A stretch of DNA of 64,000 nucleotides from Fibrobacter sp. Lineage in GTDB: Bacteria; Fibrobacterota; Fibrobacteria; Fibrobacterales; Fibrobacteraceae. The notes under the pieces are model-generated. The model did not search any database and was not told where the DNA came from. It worked only from the letters and a program-made list of their open reading frames with translations. The DNA is taken from contig JAKSID010000001.1 in assembly GCA_024399035.1 (NCBI GenBank), positions 1-64,000 on the forward strand. The letters run 5' to 3'. Made by a program: the position numbers and the translations under genes. This document shows, piece after piece, positions 52,651-61,800 of the stretch (position 1 is the first letter of the stretch; the number at the start of each line of letters is the position of its first letter).

Positions 52651-53631
52651 ATGATGAGTATTAAGGGCATTTTCAAGAGTTTTTTGCTTTCTATGGCGCT
52701 GCTGACCGCGGGTGCCGGTGCAAACGGCTACGACGACCTTGCCCAAAACGGCTTAAGATACGGCCCAAACTTGTCTGCAAGCTTTACGGGAAACACCCCC
52801 TTCGTGTGGGGCCAGTGGCTTCCGCAGGCTGTTGGCGAGGTTCATTATACCTGGCTCGAGCCTATGGGCGAACTGATGTATGGCGATAAACTTGGCCGTG
52901 AAGCCTCCTATTGGCGCCTGGATGCTGCTTTAGAACTGACTCCCTTTACTGGTGGCTACAAACTTGGACTTGGACTGCGCCCCGTCAATAGCCGCTGGCA
53001 GTTCGAGGTGAACGCCACCTACGAAAGCTACCTTTATTTCCGCTCCAATGTTCAGATGGTGACTGCCGAAGTGGAAGGTAGCGGCGAAATTGCCCGTACC
53101 TGGAACGCCGACCACATTACCGACAATGTGTGGAGCGACTCGGCAAAATGGGATTATTCCCAGCTTATGGATTTTTGTGTTCACTTTGGGTATATGTTCG
53201 AGAAGGGCTCGAATATTGGGTTGAACATCCATTACATAGTGACCGACGTCAGTACGGATTTTGATGGCAAGAGCTACGATTACAAACTGAACATGCCCGT
53301 GTTCAGTCGCGATTTCTTGATTATTACCGAATGCTTTGGTCGAATTCCCTTTACGGAACATTTTGCCGCAGTCTTTGAAACCGACTACTACAGGACCGGC
53401 AACCTGCGCAGTGATAATACGGTTCAGAAGGAATCTTTGGGCTATGGTAAGATGTTGGTCGGTCCCCATCTTTCATGGAACGACGGACTGCAGAATCTTT
53501 TCCTTAAGTTGGGTGCTTGGCGCCGAATCGGCAAGACCTTCTACAACGGATCACTCTCTCAGCAATTCCTGGTTCAGCTTGAGTATCAGGGGTATTTTGC
53601 GTTCCCCTCTCACAGGGATCTTTCTGAATAA
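52651..53631 (+). CDS. probable outer-membrane beta-barrel protein
   Basis: 326 aa with a signal peptide ending A-G-A-N-G. The rest is made of alternating, aromatic-rich strands (for example W-Q-F-E-V-N-A-T-Y-E-S-Y-L-Y-F, G-L-N-I-H-Y-I-V-T-D-V, F-L-V-Q-L-E-Y-Q-G-Y-F-A-F near the end), as expected for a barrel. No family recognised. Its last 81 bp overlap the 3' end of the convergent gene at 53551-54321. Confidence 0.6.
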   Translation: MMSIKGIFKSFLLSMALLTAGAGANGYDDLAQNGLRYGPNLSASFTGNTPFVWGQWLPQAVGEVHYTWLEPMGELMYGDKLGREASYWRLDAALELTPFTGGYKLGLGLRPVNSRWQFEVNATYESYLYFRSNVQMVTAEVEGSGEIARTWNADHITDNVWSDSAKWDYSQLMDFCVHFGYMFEKGSNIGLNIHYIVTDVSTDFDGKSYDYKLNMPVFSRDFLIITECFGRIPFTEHFAAVFETDYYRTGNLRSDNTVQKESLGYGKMLVGPHLSWNDGLQNLFLKLGAWRRIGKTFYNGSLSQQFLVQLEYQGYFAFPSHRDLSE

Positions 53632-54321
53632 GTCCGGCTCCTCGAACTTGGGGCGCTTTTCCACATTTTTCTTGAGCGGGTCTGATTCAAGGGCCTGGAT
53701 GGGGTAGGCGGAGCGAATCCAGAGCTCGCCGCTGTACTGTTCGCTTTCCAACTTCACGAGAGTGGGCAGCGGTTCGTTGGCGTAAATCTTCCACTGCCTA
53801 ATGGTGAAGGTTCGGGCTTCCTTGCGGGCGCCGCGCATAGTGACTGTGTTGGGTTGCGGCAGAGAATCAGCCACAAGGCTCCACCACATGTTGCTGAAAG
53901 CGGTAGAAAGAATATTGGGTTTCTGCTCGGAAGGATCCTTGCACAGGAACTGCCCGTTTGCCAGAAGTTCCATATCGTCAAGTTTAAGCGGAGTCTCGCC
54001 GATGGTTTCCTTCAGGTGGTGCAGACCAAGCTGGCGCTTGATCTTTGCTTCGGGGAAAACGATGTAGCGGTAAGCCCCTGCAGTCACGAAGTTAAACTGG
54101 GGGCGGTCCGGCAGATGCACGAAAAACGTATCCAGGCTTTCGGGATGGTGGCGCCATTCCGTGTAGAGGCTGGAGCGGGAGTTCTTTGCGTTAACGAAAT
54201 GGCCTTCGATATTTACAACCATAGGGGAGGTCAGCAGAAAATGAGGGCAAGAACTTTGCCCCATGGCTGCTGTTGCGACAAACGCGCTGAATATGGCTGA
54301 AACGGTAAAACCCCTAAGCAT
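53551..54321 (-). CDS. hypothetical exported protein
   Basis: 256 aa from ATG 54321, the first start giving a signal peptide (M-L-R-G-F-T-V...A-A-M-G-Q-S-S). The open frame continues upstream, but that part is basic, repetitive and not protein-like. The pattern L-P-D-R-P-Q-F-N-F-V-T-A-G-A-Y-R-Y-I-V-F-P...L-K-L-D-D-M-E-L-L-A-N-G-Q vaguely recalls LolA/LolB-type lipid-binding sheets; I would not assign it. It overlaps the outer-membrane protein gene tail to tail by 81 bp. Confidence 0.55.
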   Translation of the reverse strand: MLRGFTVSAIFSAFVATAAMGQSSCPHFLLTSPMVVNIEGHFVNAKNSRSSLYTEWRHHPESLDTFFVHLPDRPQFNFVTAGAYRYIVFPEAKIKRQLGLHHLKETIGETPLKLDDMELLANGQFLCKDPSEQKPNILSTAFSNMWWSLVADSLPQPNTVTMRGARKEARTFTIRQWKIYANEPLPTLVKLESEQYSGELWIRSAYPIQALESDPLKKNVEKRPKFEEPDLFRKIPVRGERKIPLILKLNQELLRE

Positions 54322-54747
54322 GGCGCACAAGATAGAAAAAATTAAGACCCCGAAATGATAAAAAAAAGAAACCCCAAGGAATAAAAAGAAACCCCGGCTG
54401 CACCCAATGGCTAAAAGGAACAACCGGAGTTTGTTTGTCTTTAGGAAGAAATTTTTTCTCTGCGAGAGAGGCTTAGTTCTAAAGAACTTAAAGAAGATTT
54501 CTTTTTGCGGGGAGGAGGCCCAGCTCGGAGTTGCGAAGGCCGCAGGGCCTCGCTCCCCTGCACCCCTCCTCCATCTGGCACAAGTGCCAACTTCTCGGCT
54601 CGGCAATATCTATGCAAGCATGGATGCTGCACTCGCCTTACTAAGTTGTGGCCATCGCGCAAGCGGGGATAGAACCTTAAAGCAGGATTGTTCCGCTCTT
54701 AAGAACAGAAATCTTGCTCGAGAGATCTTCTTTACGGCAGGTAAAAA
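54322..54747 (-). other. structured non-coding gap behind recA
   Basis: 426 bp without a credible gene. It contains hairpins GCGA-AGGCC/GGGCC-TCGC (about 54532-54552) nested inside GGAGGAGG/CCTCCTCC (about 54511-54572) and TGGCAC-AA-GTGCCA (54576-54589). A minus-strand terminator follows (AAACTCCGGTTG ... CAGCCGGGGTTT, then T5, about 54381-54433). So on the minus strand a transcript would run ~310 nt past recA and then stop: either a long recA 3' UTR or a separate RNA. I cannot match it to RNase P RNA, tmRNA or 6S RNA. Confidence 0.45.
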
Positions 54748-55842
54748 CTATGCTTCGTCGGCGCTGAGTTCAATTTCGTCGTCGGCGGAGAGAGCATCGC
54801 CTTCGTTAAGCTTGAAGAGTTCCACATCCTTCATGCTTTCGCGGATCTTGGTTTCGATCTCGTTGCAGAGTTCTGCGTTATCCTTCAGGAACAAGCGAGC
54901 GTTTTCGCGGCCCTGGCCGATGCGTTCGTTGTTGTAGCTGAACCAGGAACCGCTCTTCTGGATGATGTCCATTTCGGTAGCGAGATCCAGGATGGAAGCT
55001 TCGCGAGAAATGCCGCAACCATAGAGAATGTCGAATTCGCACTGGGTGAAGGGTGCTGCCACCTTGTTCTTAACAATCTTGACGCGGGTACGGTTGCCGA
55101 TAACGTCTTCACCGTCCTTGATAGCAGCAATGCGGCGGATGTCGATACGCTGGGTGGCGTAGAACTTAAGTGCGTTACCACCGGTGGTGGTTTCGGGGTT
55201 GCCGAACATAACGCCAATCTTCATACGCAGCTGGTTGATGAACAGCATGCAAGTGTTGGACTTGGAGAGAATGCCGGTGAGCTTACGCAGAGCCTGGCTC
55301 ATAAGGCGAGCCTGCAGGCCAACGTGGTTGTCGCCCATTTCGCCGTTGATTTCGGCCTGGGGAACGAGAGCTGCCACAGAGTCGATCACGATGATGTCGA
55401 TGGCGCCGGAACGCACGAGGGTTTCGGCAATGTCCAAGGCCTGTTCACCGGTATCGGGCTGGGAAACCAGGAGGGATTCGATATCCACGCCCAGCTTGCG
55501 GGCATAGACTGCGTCAAATGCGTGTTCTGCATCGATGAAGGCTGCGACACCACCCAACTTCTGGGCTTCGGCGATGGCATGGAGGGTGAGGGTTGTCTTA
55601 CCGGAGGATTCGGGTCCGTAAATTTCGATGATACGGCCGCGGGGGAAACCGCCTACGCCCAGTGCCATGTCGAGCTGGATACAGCCGGACGGGATGACCG
55701 GGATGTCTTCGATGGGCTGCTGGCCGAGAGCCATAATAGAACCTTTACCATAATTCTTTTCAATCTGTGCAATTGCAGCTTCTACTGCTTTTGCCTTGTC
55801 TGCGGAAAGGTTACCTGTTGCGCTGTTTGTCTTCTTAGTCAT
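54748..55842 (-). CDS. recA: recombinase RecA
   Basis: 364 aa from ATG 55842, chosen because GGAG lies 7 nt upstream; an upstream in-frame start would add 13 residues inside the leader. G-P-E-S-S-G-K-T-T Walker [11 protein letters not shown] Walker [14 protein letters not shown] loop 1 and [16 protein letters not shown] loop 2. Strand exchange in homologous repair and co-protease for LexA. The C-terminus is acidic as usual. Controlled by a LexA-type operator on its own promoter. Confidence 0.98.
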   Translation of the reverse strand: MTKKTNSATGNLSADKAKAVEAAIAQIEKNYGKGSIMALGQQPIEDIPVIPSGCIQLDMALGVGGFPRGRIIEIYGPESSGKTTLTLHAIAEAQKLGGVAAFIDAEHAFDAVYARKLGVDIESLLVSQPDTGEQALDIAETLVRSGAIDIIVIDSVAALVPQAEINGEMGDNHVGLQARLMSQALRKLTGILSKSNTCMLFINQLRMKIGVMFGNPETTTGGNALKFYATQRIDIRRIAAIKDGEDVIGNRTRVKIVKNKVAAPFTQCEFDILYGCGISREASILDLATEMDIIQKSGSWFSYNNERIGQGRENARLFLKDNAELCNEIETKIRESMKDVELFKLNEGDALSADDEIELSADEA

Positions 55843-55878
55843 AATTGACTCCGTTTTGTTTTTTTGTTTTTCTGTACT

Positions 55879-55909
55879 CAAATATATAAACTAGTGCTCA
55901 ATAGTGCAA
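55879..55909 (-). promoter_or_regulatory. recA promoter with Fibrobacter-type LexA box
   Basis: On the minus strand TTGCAC (55904-55909), 17 nt, TATATT (55881-55886). The operator TGCTCAATAGTGCA (55895-55908, read on plus) matches TGC-N-C-N4-GTGCA exactly and covers the -35 and upper spacer, so LexA would block RNA polymerase. The operator also lies inside the 3' end of pncC. Confidence 0.85.
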
Positions 55910-56439
55910 GTGCTTTTTCGTGTAATTATTTCAAAAAAAAGTTTGCATAGCACTCTATACACGCTTTTTTCACGAATTTGGGAACGGTTTCCAGAAAAAA
56001 TTTCACAAAAAGTTTCAGTTTTCTGGCTGTTGGCCACTGCCATCCATACCGTACCCACGGGTTTGCCGGGTACCGCACCGCCTGGGCCTGCGATTCCGGA
56101 GGTTGCCACTGCCCATTCGCAATTGAACTTTTGGCGGGCGCCCTCGGCCATGGCCTTGACGGTTTCGGCGCTGACTGCACCTACTGTATTGAGAATTTCG
56201 GAGGGAACCCCAAGCATTTTTTCCTTGACCTCGTTCTGGTAGGCGACAATGCCGCCGGCAAGCACTGCCGAAGAACCGGGAATGTCCACCATGTGGCTTG
56301 CAACCAGGCCCCCTGTGCAGGATTCTGCGGTAGCGAGCATTTCGCCGCGCTTGATCAGGGAGTCCTTGATATCGCTTGCCAACTTCTGGATTTCGATCTG
56401 GAGTTCGGCCAGTGTGAAAGAATCAAGTTTGTTTAGCAT
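55891..56439 (-). CDS. pncC: CinA C-terminal-domain nicotinamide-nucleotide amidase
   Basis: 182 aa, stand-alone CinA C-terminal domain. Converts NMN to nicotinate mononucleotide in the pyridine nucleotide cycle. T-A-E-S-C-T-G-G-L, I-P-G-S-S-A-V-L-A-G-G-I-V-A-Y, and A-T-S-G-I-A-G-P-G-G-A-V-P-G-K-P-V-G-T-V are the family signature. 48 nt before recA, as cinA is in many bacteria. TATATTTG at 56459-56466 (minus) is a likely -10 box. The last ten residues (T-R-K-S-T-C-T-I-E-H) are encoded by the recA operator/-35 region. Confidence 0.9.
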   Translation of the reverse strand: MLNKLDSFTLAELQIEIQKLASDIKDSLIKRGEMLATAESCTGGLVASHMVDIPGSSAVLAGGIVAYQNEVKEKMLGVPSEILNTVGAVSAETVKAMAEGARQKFNCEWAVATSGIAGPGGAVPGKPVGTVWMAVANSQKTETFCEIFSGNRSQIREKSVYRVLCKLFFEIITRKSTCTIEH

Positions 56440-56567
56440 TTCAGTTCCTTTGATGACTCAAATATACAAATAGCTTGCGACAAAAAATGACACAAAATAA
56501 TTTTCTTTGAAAAAATTAAAAATGCCTCTTTTGCGCTGGTGTAAAAATAGTTCTGTCTGGAGTTTTA

Positions 56568-56575
56568 TATATTTG
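56568..56575 (+). promoter_or_regulatory. -10 box very close to DUF5683 gene start
   Basis: TATATTTG ends 5 nt before ATG 56581. If used, transcription would begin at or next to the start codon (leaderless mRNA); no ribosome-binding site is seen. No good -35 is visible. Confidence 0.4.
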
Positions 56576-56580
56576 CCTTG

Positions 56581-57543
56581 ATGAAATCTCGCTCCTTTAT
56601 AGTCGGTTTAATGATGGCATTGTTGCTGTCCGTGTCCGCTTTTGCCGGTTCTCCGTTGCAAAAGGGCGTTACGGGCGTCGAAGCCATCGACACTCTGAAG
56701 GTAAACGAGTGGGATATTCCTACGGAACACAATTCCCTCTTGGCTACCATGCTGTTCAGTATTCTGCCCGGCGGCGGCCAGTATTATACGGGGCACTATG
56801 TTCGTGGCGGCTTTATTACGGCCATTGAACTGGGCCTTGTGTACGAAGTTTTCTTTAACAAGTCCTATCAGTACGACCGCGTGCTTGAGCAGGCCAAGCC
56901 TTTCCAGGATTCCGTATCGCACTACACCAAGCTGATTATGGATACGCCCTCCCGCGATAGCCTTTTGGTTTATCAGAACCGACGCCTGGATTACTTGAAT
57001 CGTGTTCGTTTCTACAGCGACAAGAAAATGGAACAGGAAGACTTGCGCAAGGCCGAAATGGCCTGGCTGTACGGTGTGCAGGTTTACGGCATGTTCGATG
57101 CCTTCGGTATTTGGTACAACAATAATCATCGCAGCGTGGAACTGCGCAGCATGAAAAAGGCTTTGCTGTGGGGCTTGATCCCTGGCTTTGGTCAGATGTA
57201 CAATGGTGAGTTCGGTAAGGCTGGCCTTTTGTACATGAGCTTTATCGGTGCAAGTGTCAGTGTGTGGACTTCCCAGAACATGGTGAATTATTATCTGGAT
57301 CGCAAGCATCTGCTGGCTGCGGAAGCATCCAACGATACGGAACTGGATCGCGTTACGGAGCGTGTTACGTATTACAGAAAAAACAGAAACCAGTATATCT
57401 GGGCGACGGCGTTACTTTATCTGTATTCCCTTGGGGATGCTGTGGTGGATGCTTTGCTTAGCGACTTCGACAATCCCATACACATGGCCTTGGCTCCGAG
57501 GCTAGATGGTGGCGCCCAGGCCGTATTTACCTTTGATTTCTAA
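56581..57543 (+). CDS. DUF5683-type membrane protein
   Basis: 320 aa with a signal peptide (M-K-S-R-S-F...A-F-A-G). Two copies of the DUF5683 type signature are visible: L-P-G-G-G-Q-Y-Y-T-G-H-Y-V-R-G-G-F (about 63-80) and I-P-G-F-G-Q-M-Y-N-G-E-F-G-K-A-G (about 201-216), each followed by a hydrophobic helix. The middle (about 110-160) is charged and probably coiled. Common in Bacteroidota; function unknown. The last residues F-T-F-D-F end with an aromatic strand. Confidence 0.8.
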   Translation: MKSRSFIVGLMMALLLSVSAFAGSPLQKGVTGVEAIDTLKVNEWDIPTEHNSLLATMLFSILPGGGQYYTGHYVRGGFITAIELGLVYEVFFNKSYQYDRVLEQAKPFQDSVSHYTKLIMDTPSRDSLLVYQNRRLDYLNRVRFYSDKKMEQEDLRKAEMAWLYGVQVYGMFDAFGIWYNNNHRSVELRSMKKALLWGLIPGFGQMYNGEFGKAGLLYMSFIGASVSVWTSQNMVNYYLDRKHLLAAEASNDTELDRVTERVTYYRKNRNQYIWATALLYLYSLGDAVVDALLSDFDNPIHMALAPRLDGGAQAVFTFDF

Positions 57544-57569
57544 CACAAATTTAGACACCATTGATTGTC

Positions 57570-57590
57570 ATCCCGGCCTCGGGCCGGGAT
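57570..57590. repeat. REP-like palindrome
   Basis: ATCCCGGC-CTCGG-GCCGGGAT preceded by TGTC and followed by CTCCC, between two convergent gene ends. Confidence 0.8.
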
Positions 57591-57597
57591 CTCCCTT

Positions 57598-58215
57598 TTA
57601 CCCGATCTTCAACGGAACCATCTGGATTCCGTCGTGAATCTTCGTGTAGGTTCCGCGGAAGTGCCCTTCGGCGTCGCGTTTGAATTCGAACTTGGTGACC
57701 ATGGTGTAGCTAAATGCGCCCTCTACGAAAATCTCGTCGGGGAGATTGCAGGCGAAGTGCTGCAGTGCAGCGATAACGCCTGCGTGGCTGATCCATAGGA
57801 ATTCTCCATCGTCGTCCAGGGAGTCTAGCAGCTTCTGTACGCGCTTGTCGATGTCGTGGAAGCATTCTCCGTTGGGGAACCTGAAGCCGCGGAGGTCTGC
57901 GGCCCAGCCTGCCATTTCTTCCCTGGGGACAGCGTCCATCTTTTGGCCTTCCCAGTCGCCAAAGTTGATCTCGATGATCTCGTCGCGCTTTTCCATAGGG
58001 AGACCTGTGGCCTCGGAAGCCTTTTCGGCCAGGCGGAGGCAACGCAACAGGGGGCTAGTGAACATACGGGTTGGCTTTGCACCAGCTGCCATAAGGGCCT
58101 TGATGGCTCCTTCACTTTCTTCGGGGAAGGAGGGGGAGACGTCGAAATCCATGCGTCCATAGCAGACGTCGTTGGGATTGTAGGGCTTGGAATGGCGGAT
58201 GGTCCAAAGAATCAT
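57598..58215 (-). CDS. histidine phosphatase family protein (phosphoglycerate-mutase-like)
   Basis: 205 aa cytoplasmic. T-I-R-H9-S-K-P at the N-terminus (catalytic His; usual RHG is RHS), Y-G-R-M-D, T-S-P-L-L-R-C-L-R-L-A-E (second Arg), I-N-F-G-D-W-E-G (acid Glu) and I-S-H-A-G-V-I-A-A-L (second His). It resembles alpha-ribazole phosphatase CobC and related sugar phosphatases. No cobalamin genes are nearby, so the substrate is open. No signal peptide, unlike the two lipoprotein relatives in this window. Confidence 0.85.
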   Translation of the reverse strand: MILWTIRHSKPYNPNDVCYGRMDFDVSPSFPEESEGAIKALMAAGAKPTRMFTSPLLRCLRLAEKASEATGLPMEKRDEIIEINFGDWEGQKMDAVPREEMAGWAADLRGFRFPNGECFHDIDKRVQKLLDSLDDDGEFLWISHAGVIAALQHFACNLPDEIFVEGAFSYTMVTKFEFKRDAEGHFRGTYTKIHDGIQMVPLKIG

Positions 58216-58363
58216 AGATTAGACGAAAGAACGGTGCTTCGCACCTACAGACGAAAGACGAGAGGGGTGCGGGTTAAAGGTTTGCGGTGATGGACTTTTT
58301 TTTGCATGTCATCCTGTACTGGCATGTCATCCTGAACGTAGTGAAGGATCTAGCAAAAAAAAT
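58216..58363. repeat. gap with TGTCATCCTGAACG-type repeats
   Basis: GCATGTCATCCTG occurs twice in 20-nt spacing (about 58304 and 58324); the second is extended as TGTCATCCTGAACG-TAGTGAAGGATC, a form of intergenic repeat known from many bacterial genomes. AGACGAAAGA also occurs twice (about 58220-58260). No gene. Confidence 0.55.
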
Positions 58364-58388
58364 AACCCGTGGTTTTATCCGTCGGGTT
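58355..58388 (-). terminator. terminator of the SRP RNA gene
   Basis: Minus-strand AACCCG-N13-CGGGTT (58364-58388) followed by eight T. A second T7 run lies at the mature 3' end. Confidence 0.7.
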
Positions 58389-58397
58389 AATAAAAAA

Positions 58398-58492
58398 ATC
58401 CTAGGCTACCTGAGCACATAAAAATTCGCAAGTCCGTTGCTGCTTTCGCCCTGGCGATTTGCCCACAAATAGTCATTGCGCAGGGCCTAGGA
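58398..58492 (-). ncRNA. ffs: signal recognition particle RNA (small bacterial 4.5S type)
   Basis: About 95 nt, ends pair as UCCUAGGC/GCCUAGGA, continued by CCUG/CAGG and CGCA/UGUG. The tip has the SRP domain IV pattern: CAGG and AGCA strands of the symmetric loop on either side of a GC-GAAA-GC cap, then ACGGACUUGC pairing with GCAAAUC. The GNRA tetraloop is GAAA with a 2-bp cap stem; E. coli has GGAA. Binds Ffh and targets nascent membrane proteins. It has its own consensus promoter and a T-run at the 3' end. Identified by eye, not by covariance model. Confidence 0.9.
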
Positions 58493-58498
58493 CTGCGA

Positions 58499-58527
58499 AT
58501 TATAGTTTTTTTTCGGGAATTTGCCAA
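58499..58527 (-). promoter_or_regulatory. ffs promoter
   Basis: Minus strand TTGGCA (58522-58527), exactly 17 nt, TATAAT (58499-58504). The predicted start lands at about 58492, the first base of the terminal RNA helix. Confidence 0.88.
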
Positions 58528-58733
58528 GGGATAGCCCGGAAAAGGGTGGTAAAACAAAAAAGTGTTGTAAAAGGGTGGCTAATTATATATTCTGGGGGTA
58601 GTGATTCGAAGTAAACTTTCGTAAACGATTTTGACAATAAAGCGTAAAAAACTGAAAAAGTTGCAAAAATCCGTGCTTTATGTCATTCTGTTGAGAAAAA
58701 ACAACGTTTTGTTAACAGATTGTTAACGAATGA

Positions 58734-58764
58734 TTGAAGATGTAAGTTTATTTTAGTATATTTG
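58734..58764 (+). promoter_or_regulatory. promoter of the cadherin-repeat gene
   Basis: TTGAAG (58734-58739), 17 nt, TATATT (58757-58762, in TATATTTG). Leader of about 75 nt to ATG 58844, containing the inverted pair ATTCCAAATTGGAAT (about 58787-58801). Confidence 0.7.
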
Positions 58765-58843
58765 AATATTGAAATTTACATAAGGTATTCCAAATTGGAA
58801 TACCAAACGGAATACATGAAGCCATCAATCAGGGAGATGGATT

Positions 58844-61800
58844 ATGTTGGTTGGTAAGAATTTGATTAAGAAGTTGGTTGGCTCCTTGGCCACCGTGTTG
58901 GCTTTTGCAGTTCCTTCTTTGGCTGCAGACGTAAGGCCGTTGCATTTTGAAGGAATTAGTACAGATCCTAAGGTTCAACAGGACTTCTGGGATTCCTTGA
59001 TGCAGTTCAAGATGTATGGCGCTGAAGGCATTGAATTCGTTGAGGGTGGTAATATCCATATTACCGACACCCTAGGTCGCTTTGGTACATCTAGAGGTGA
59101 CTTCGTTATCATTGGCGATAACAACGAAGTGGGTGGTCCAATTCTTGTTGGCGGTGATATCCAAATCAATGGTGGTGGTAAGGACGTTTTCATGACTGGT
59201 CCTACCCGTGTTTCTAAAAGCATTATTGTCAAGAACAACCAGTTGAACAGCGTTGGACAGAATTTTTTCCATGGCCCTACATGCGTTAGCGGAAGTGTTA
59301 GTTCTGCTTTTAGCGACGGGGTTGCGCCGCAGAATCAGTTCTTTGGGGCTAATTACGCTAGTTGCCCTGATTCGGTACCGAACTTTATGGATGGTCTGAA
59401 GGTTCCGTCTTCTCCGGATGCGGTACCGGCTGGCAAGCCCGTCCTTTCGGACATTAACGAAAGCAATAAAGTATTTAACATTGACATTCCCGCAGAAACT
59501 CCGGGTGACTCGGGCTTGTATGACATTTACATCAATAACATTACCTTGACCAACCAGGGTGCCCTGGCAATTCGTATGCCAGAAGGCGGACGTTTGACCC
59601 GTATTTTCGTTAATTCCTTGTCTATTGGATCTCAGTCTACAATTCAGGTGTACTATAAGAATAAGACTGGCGAGAACGGTGGTTATACCGCGGTTGAAAA
59701 CGAAAAGTATGCCGGCGACCTGCTCTTCTATGTAAACAGCGACCTTAATTTGACCGCTCGCGACAATGGCAAGACCATTCAGGGAACATTCATTTCTAGC
59801 GGTACAATCAGCGTGAAACAGCAGCTGACCCTCGCTGGCCAGTTGCTTGCTAAGAAACTGCTCATTGCTGCAAACTTTGATGGCTCTAGTTTCTTCTTCA
59901 AGTCTTTCGATTCTCAAACTTTCAAGGTCCCGGAGACTAGCGTTCTCGATACTCTTTATGAATCTAAAATATGGGATAACGTGGAACAGCGCATAGACGT
60001 GCGATTGACCGGTGCTCCCTCGAATCCAGTTACTTTCCATTACTGCTTCGTCTTCCCTGGCAAGGCCGATGCCGATATGTCTACTGGCAATTTTGAAGCA
60101 AGTGAAGAAGATATTTACACATCCAATGTTCCTTTGTGCAATCGTGGTGGTACCCCTGGTTCTGCAAGGTTCCTTGCTGGTAGGGATACCTTGGAAAATC
60201 CCATTACATTGAAGATCAAGGATGATATTCTTCTTGAAAATGAGGAATACTTCTATATTCGAATTTTCGATGTTGCCGGTGCACGAGTTTCCAAGGATTC
60301 TCTGGTGACATCAATGGACTTTAAACTTCTTATTGTGGATGACGATAAGACTCCTGTTTGCCATGACACCACTATTACTATGCTGGAAGATGATACCGTC
60401 TTCCTTGCAGGCGAGGGCTTCAACTATATCGCAGCTTACGCCCATGATGGTGAAACTCCTCTTGACATGTACTATCAGGTCCCGATTCTTGAAACCCCGG
60501 CCTATAAATTGTATATCGGCGAAGAAGCTGTAAAACCGGAAGCTGAACTGTATAGGCCTATTCCTAACTACATCTTGACTTCAACCCGTTATACTCCGGG
60601 AAAGAACGAAAATAATTCTACTGTAACTGGTTCTCATTTCGACTCATTGACTTTTGCTATTGAGGTGAATGCTGCCAATGGTAGAAAGGGAACTTATTCT
60701 GATCCCTGTAAACTTTACATTGATGTGATGCCGGTGAACGACAAGCCGGTGCTGAATGATACCACCATTACCATCCGCGAAAATACTCCGGTGGATTCTG
60801 TTCTGTTGCAGCTGGTTGCAACCGACGTTGAAAACGATAAGCTGACTTACGCCATCGATTCTGGTGATGTAGCCCTGTTTACCCTGAAGGGTGCTGTAAA
60901 GGATTCCCTGGTCCTTAAGGGCGCCCTGGACTACGAAACTCAGAAGGTTCACGTGCTTAAGGTTGTCGTGACCGACGATGGGGAAGGTAACCTGAAGGAT
61001 ACCGCCTACGTTACCATCAAGCTTATTGATGAAAACGAAACGCCGAAGTTTGACAAGAGTTCTTATGAATTTACCGTGAGGGAGCATGCTCCCTACGACT
61101 CTATTTTCGGTACCATTCACGCTACCGATCCTGATGCAAATTCTGAACAGGCCTCTTTTAAGGAACTCAGCTACACTTACAAGCTTATCACTCCCACTAA
61201 GGATAACTCAGCTTTCAAACTCTTTGAAAAAGAAGGTAACTTTGCTGTTTTGAATTCGGATTCCTTGAACTATGAATCCTTTGACAAGTATGAACTCTGG
61301 GCTTATGCTACCGACGCAGAAGACTTGAAAGACTCTGCAAAGGTAATCATCAATGTTACCGACATTAACGAAGAACCTGCTTTCGAAAAGGAACCCTTGT
61401 ACTACCAGGCAAACTTTGTTGAAGTTCCGGAAATCACTACCAATCACGATTTGTTGACTTTCAACTTCAGCGATCCTGATATTAAGAGCCTGTGGGCAAC
61501 CAACGGCTTCCATAAGCTGAATTTGGAACTTTTGGAATGTACCCTGGACGCTTGCCAGCTGGGTAACGAAAAAGAAATTGACACAGACGTGAACACCCTC
61601 TTTGCTATTAAGATGAATTCCGATAGCACAAGCGGTGTGCTGAGCCTTAAGGGCGCATCTAGCCTTGACTACGAAAAGGATTCCACCTACAATATGATGG
61701 TGAGGGTCTACGACAATAAGGGCTCTGCTCCGAGCTATGCCGACACTATCGTGATTCGCGTTCGCATTACTAACGTGAATGAAAAACCGAAGTTCGATAG

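Noticed and set aside
54322-54606. N-terminal extension of the exported protein at 53551-54321
   Set aside because: The extra 95 codons are basic, cover hairpins and a terminator, and precede a normal signal peptide; they look non-coding.
54420-54740. RNase P RNA or tmRNA in the gap behind recA
   Set aside because: I found neither the GAGGAAAGTCC-type core of RNase P RNA nor a tmRNA tag sequence ending in A-A plus a tRNA-like end.
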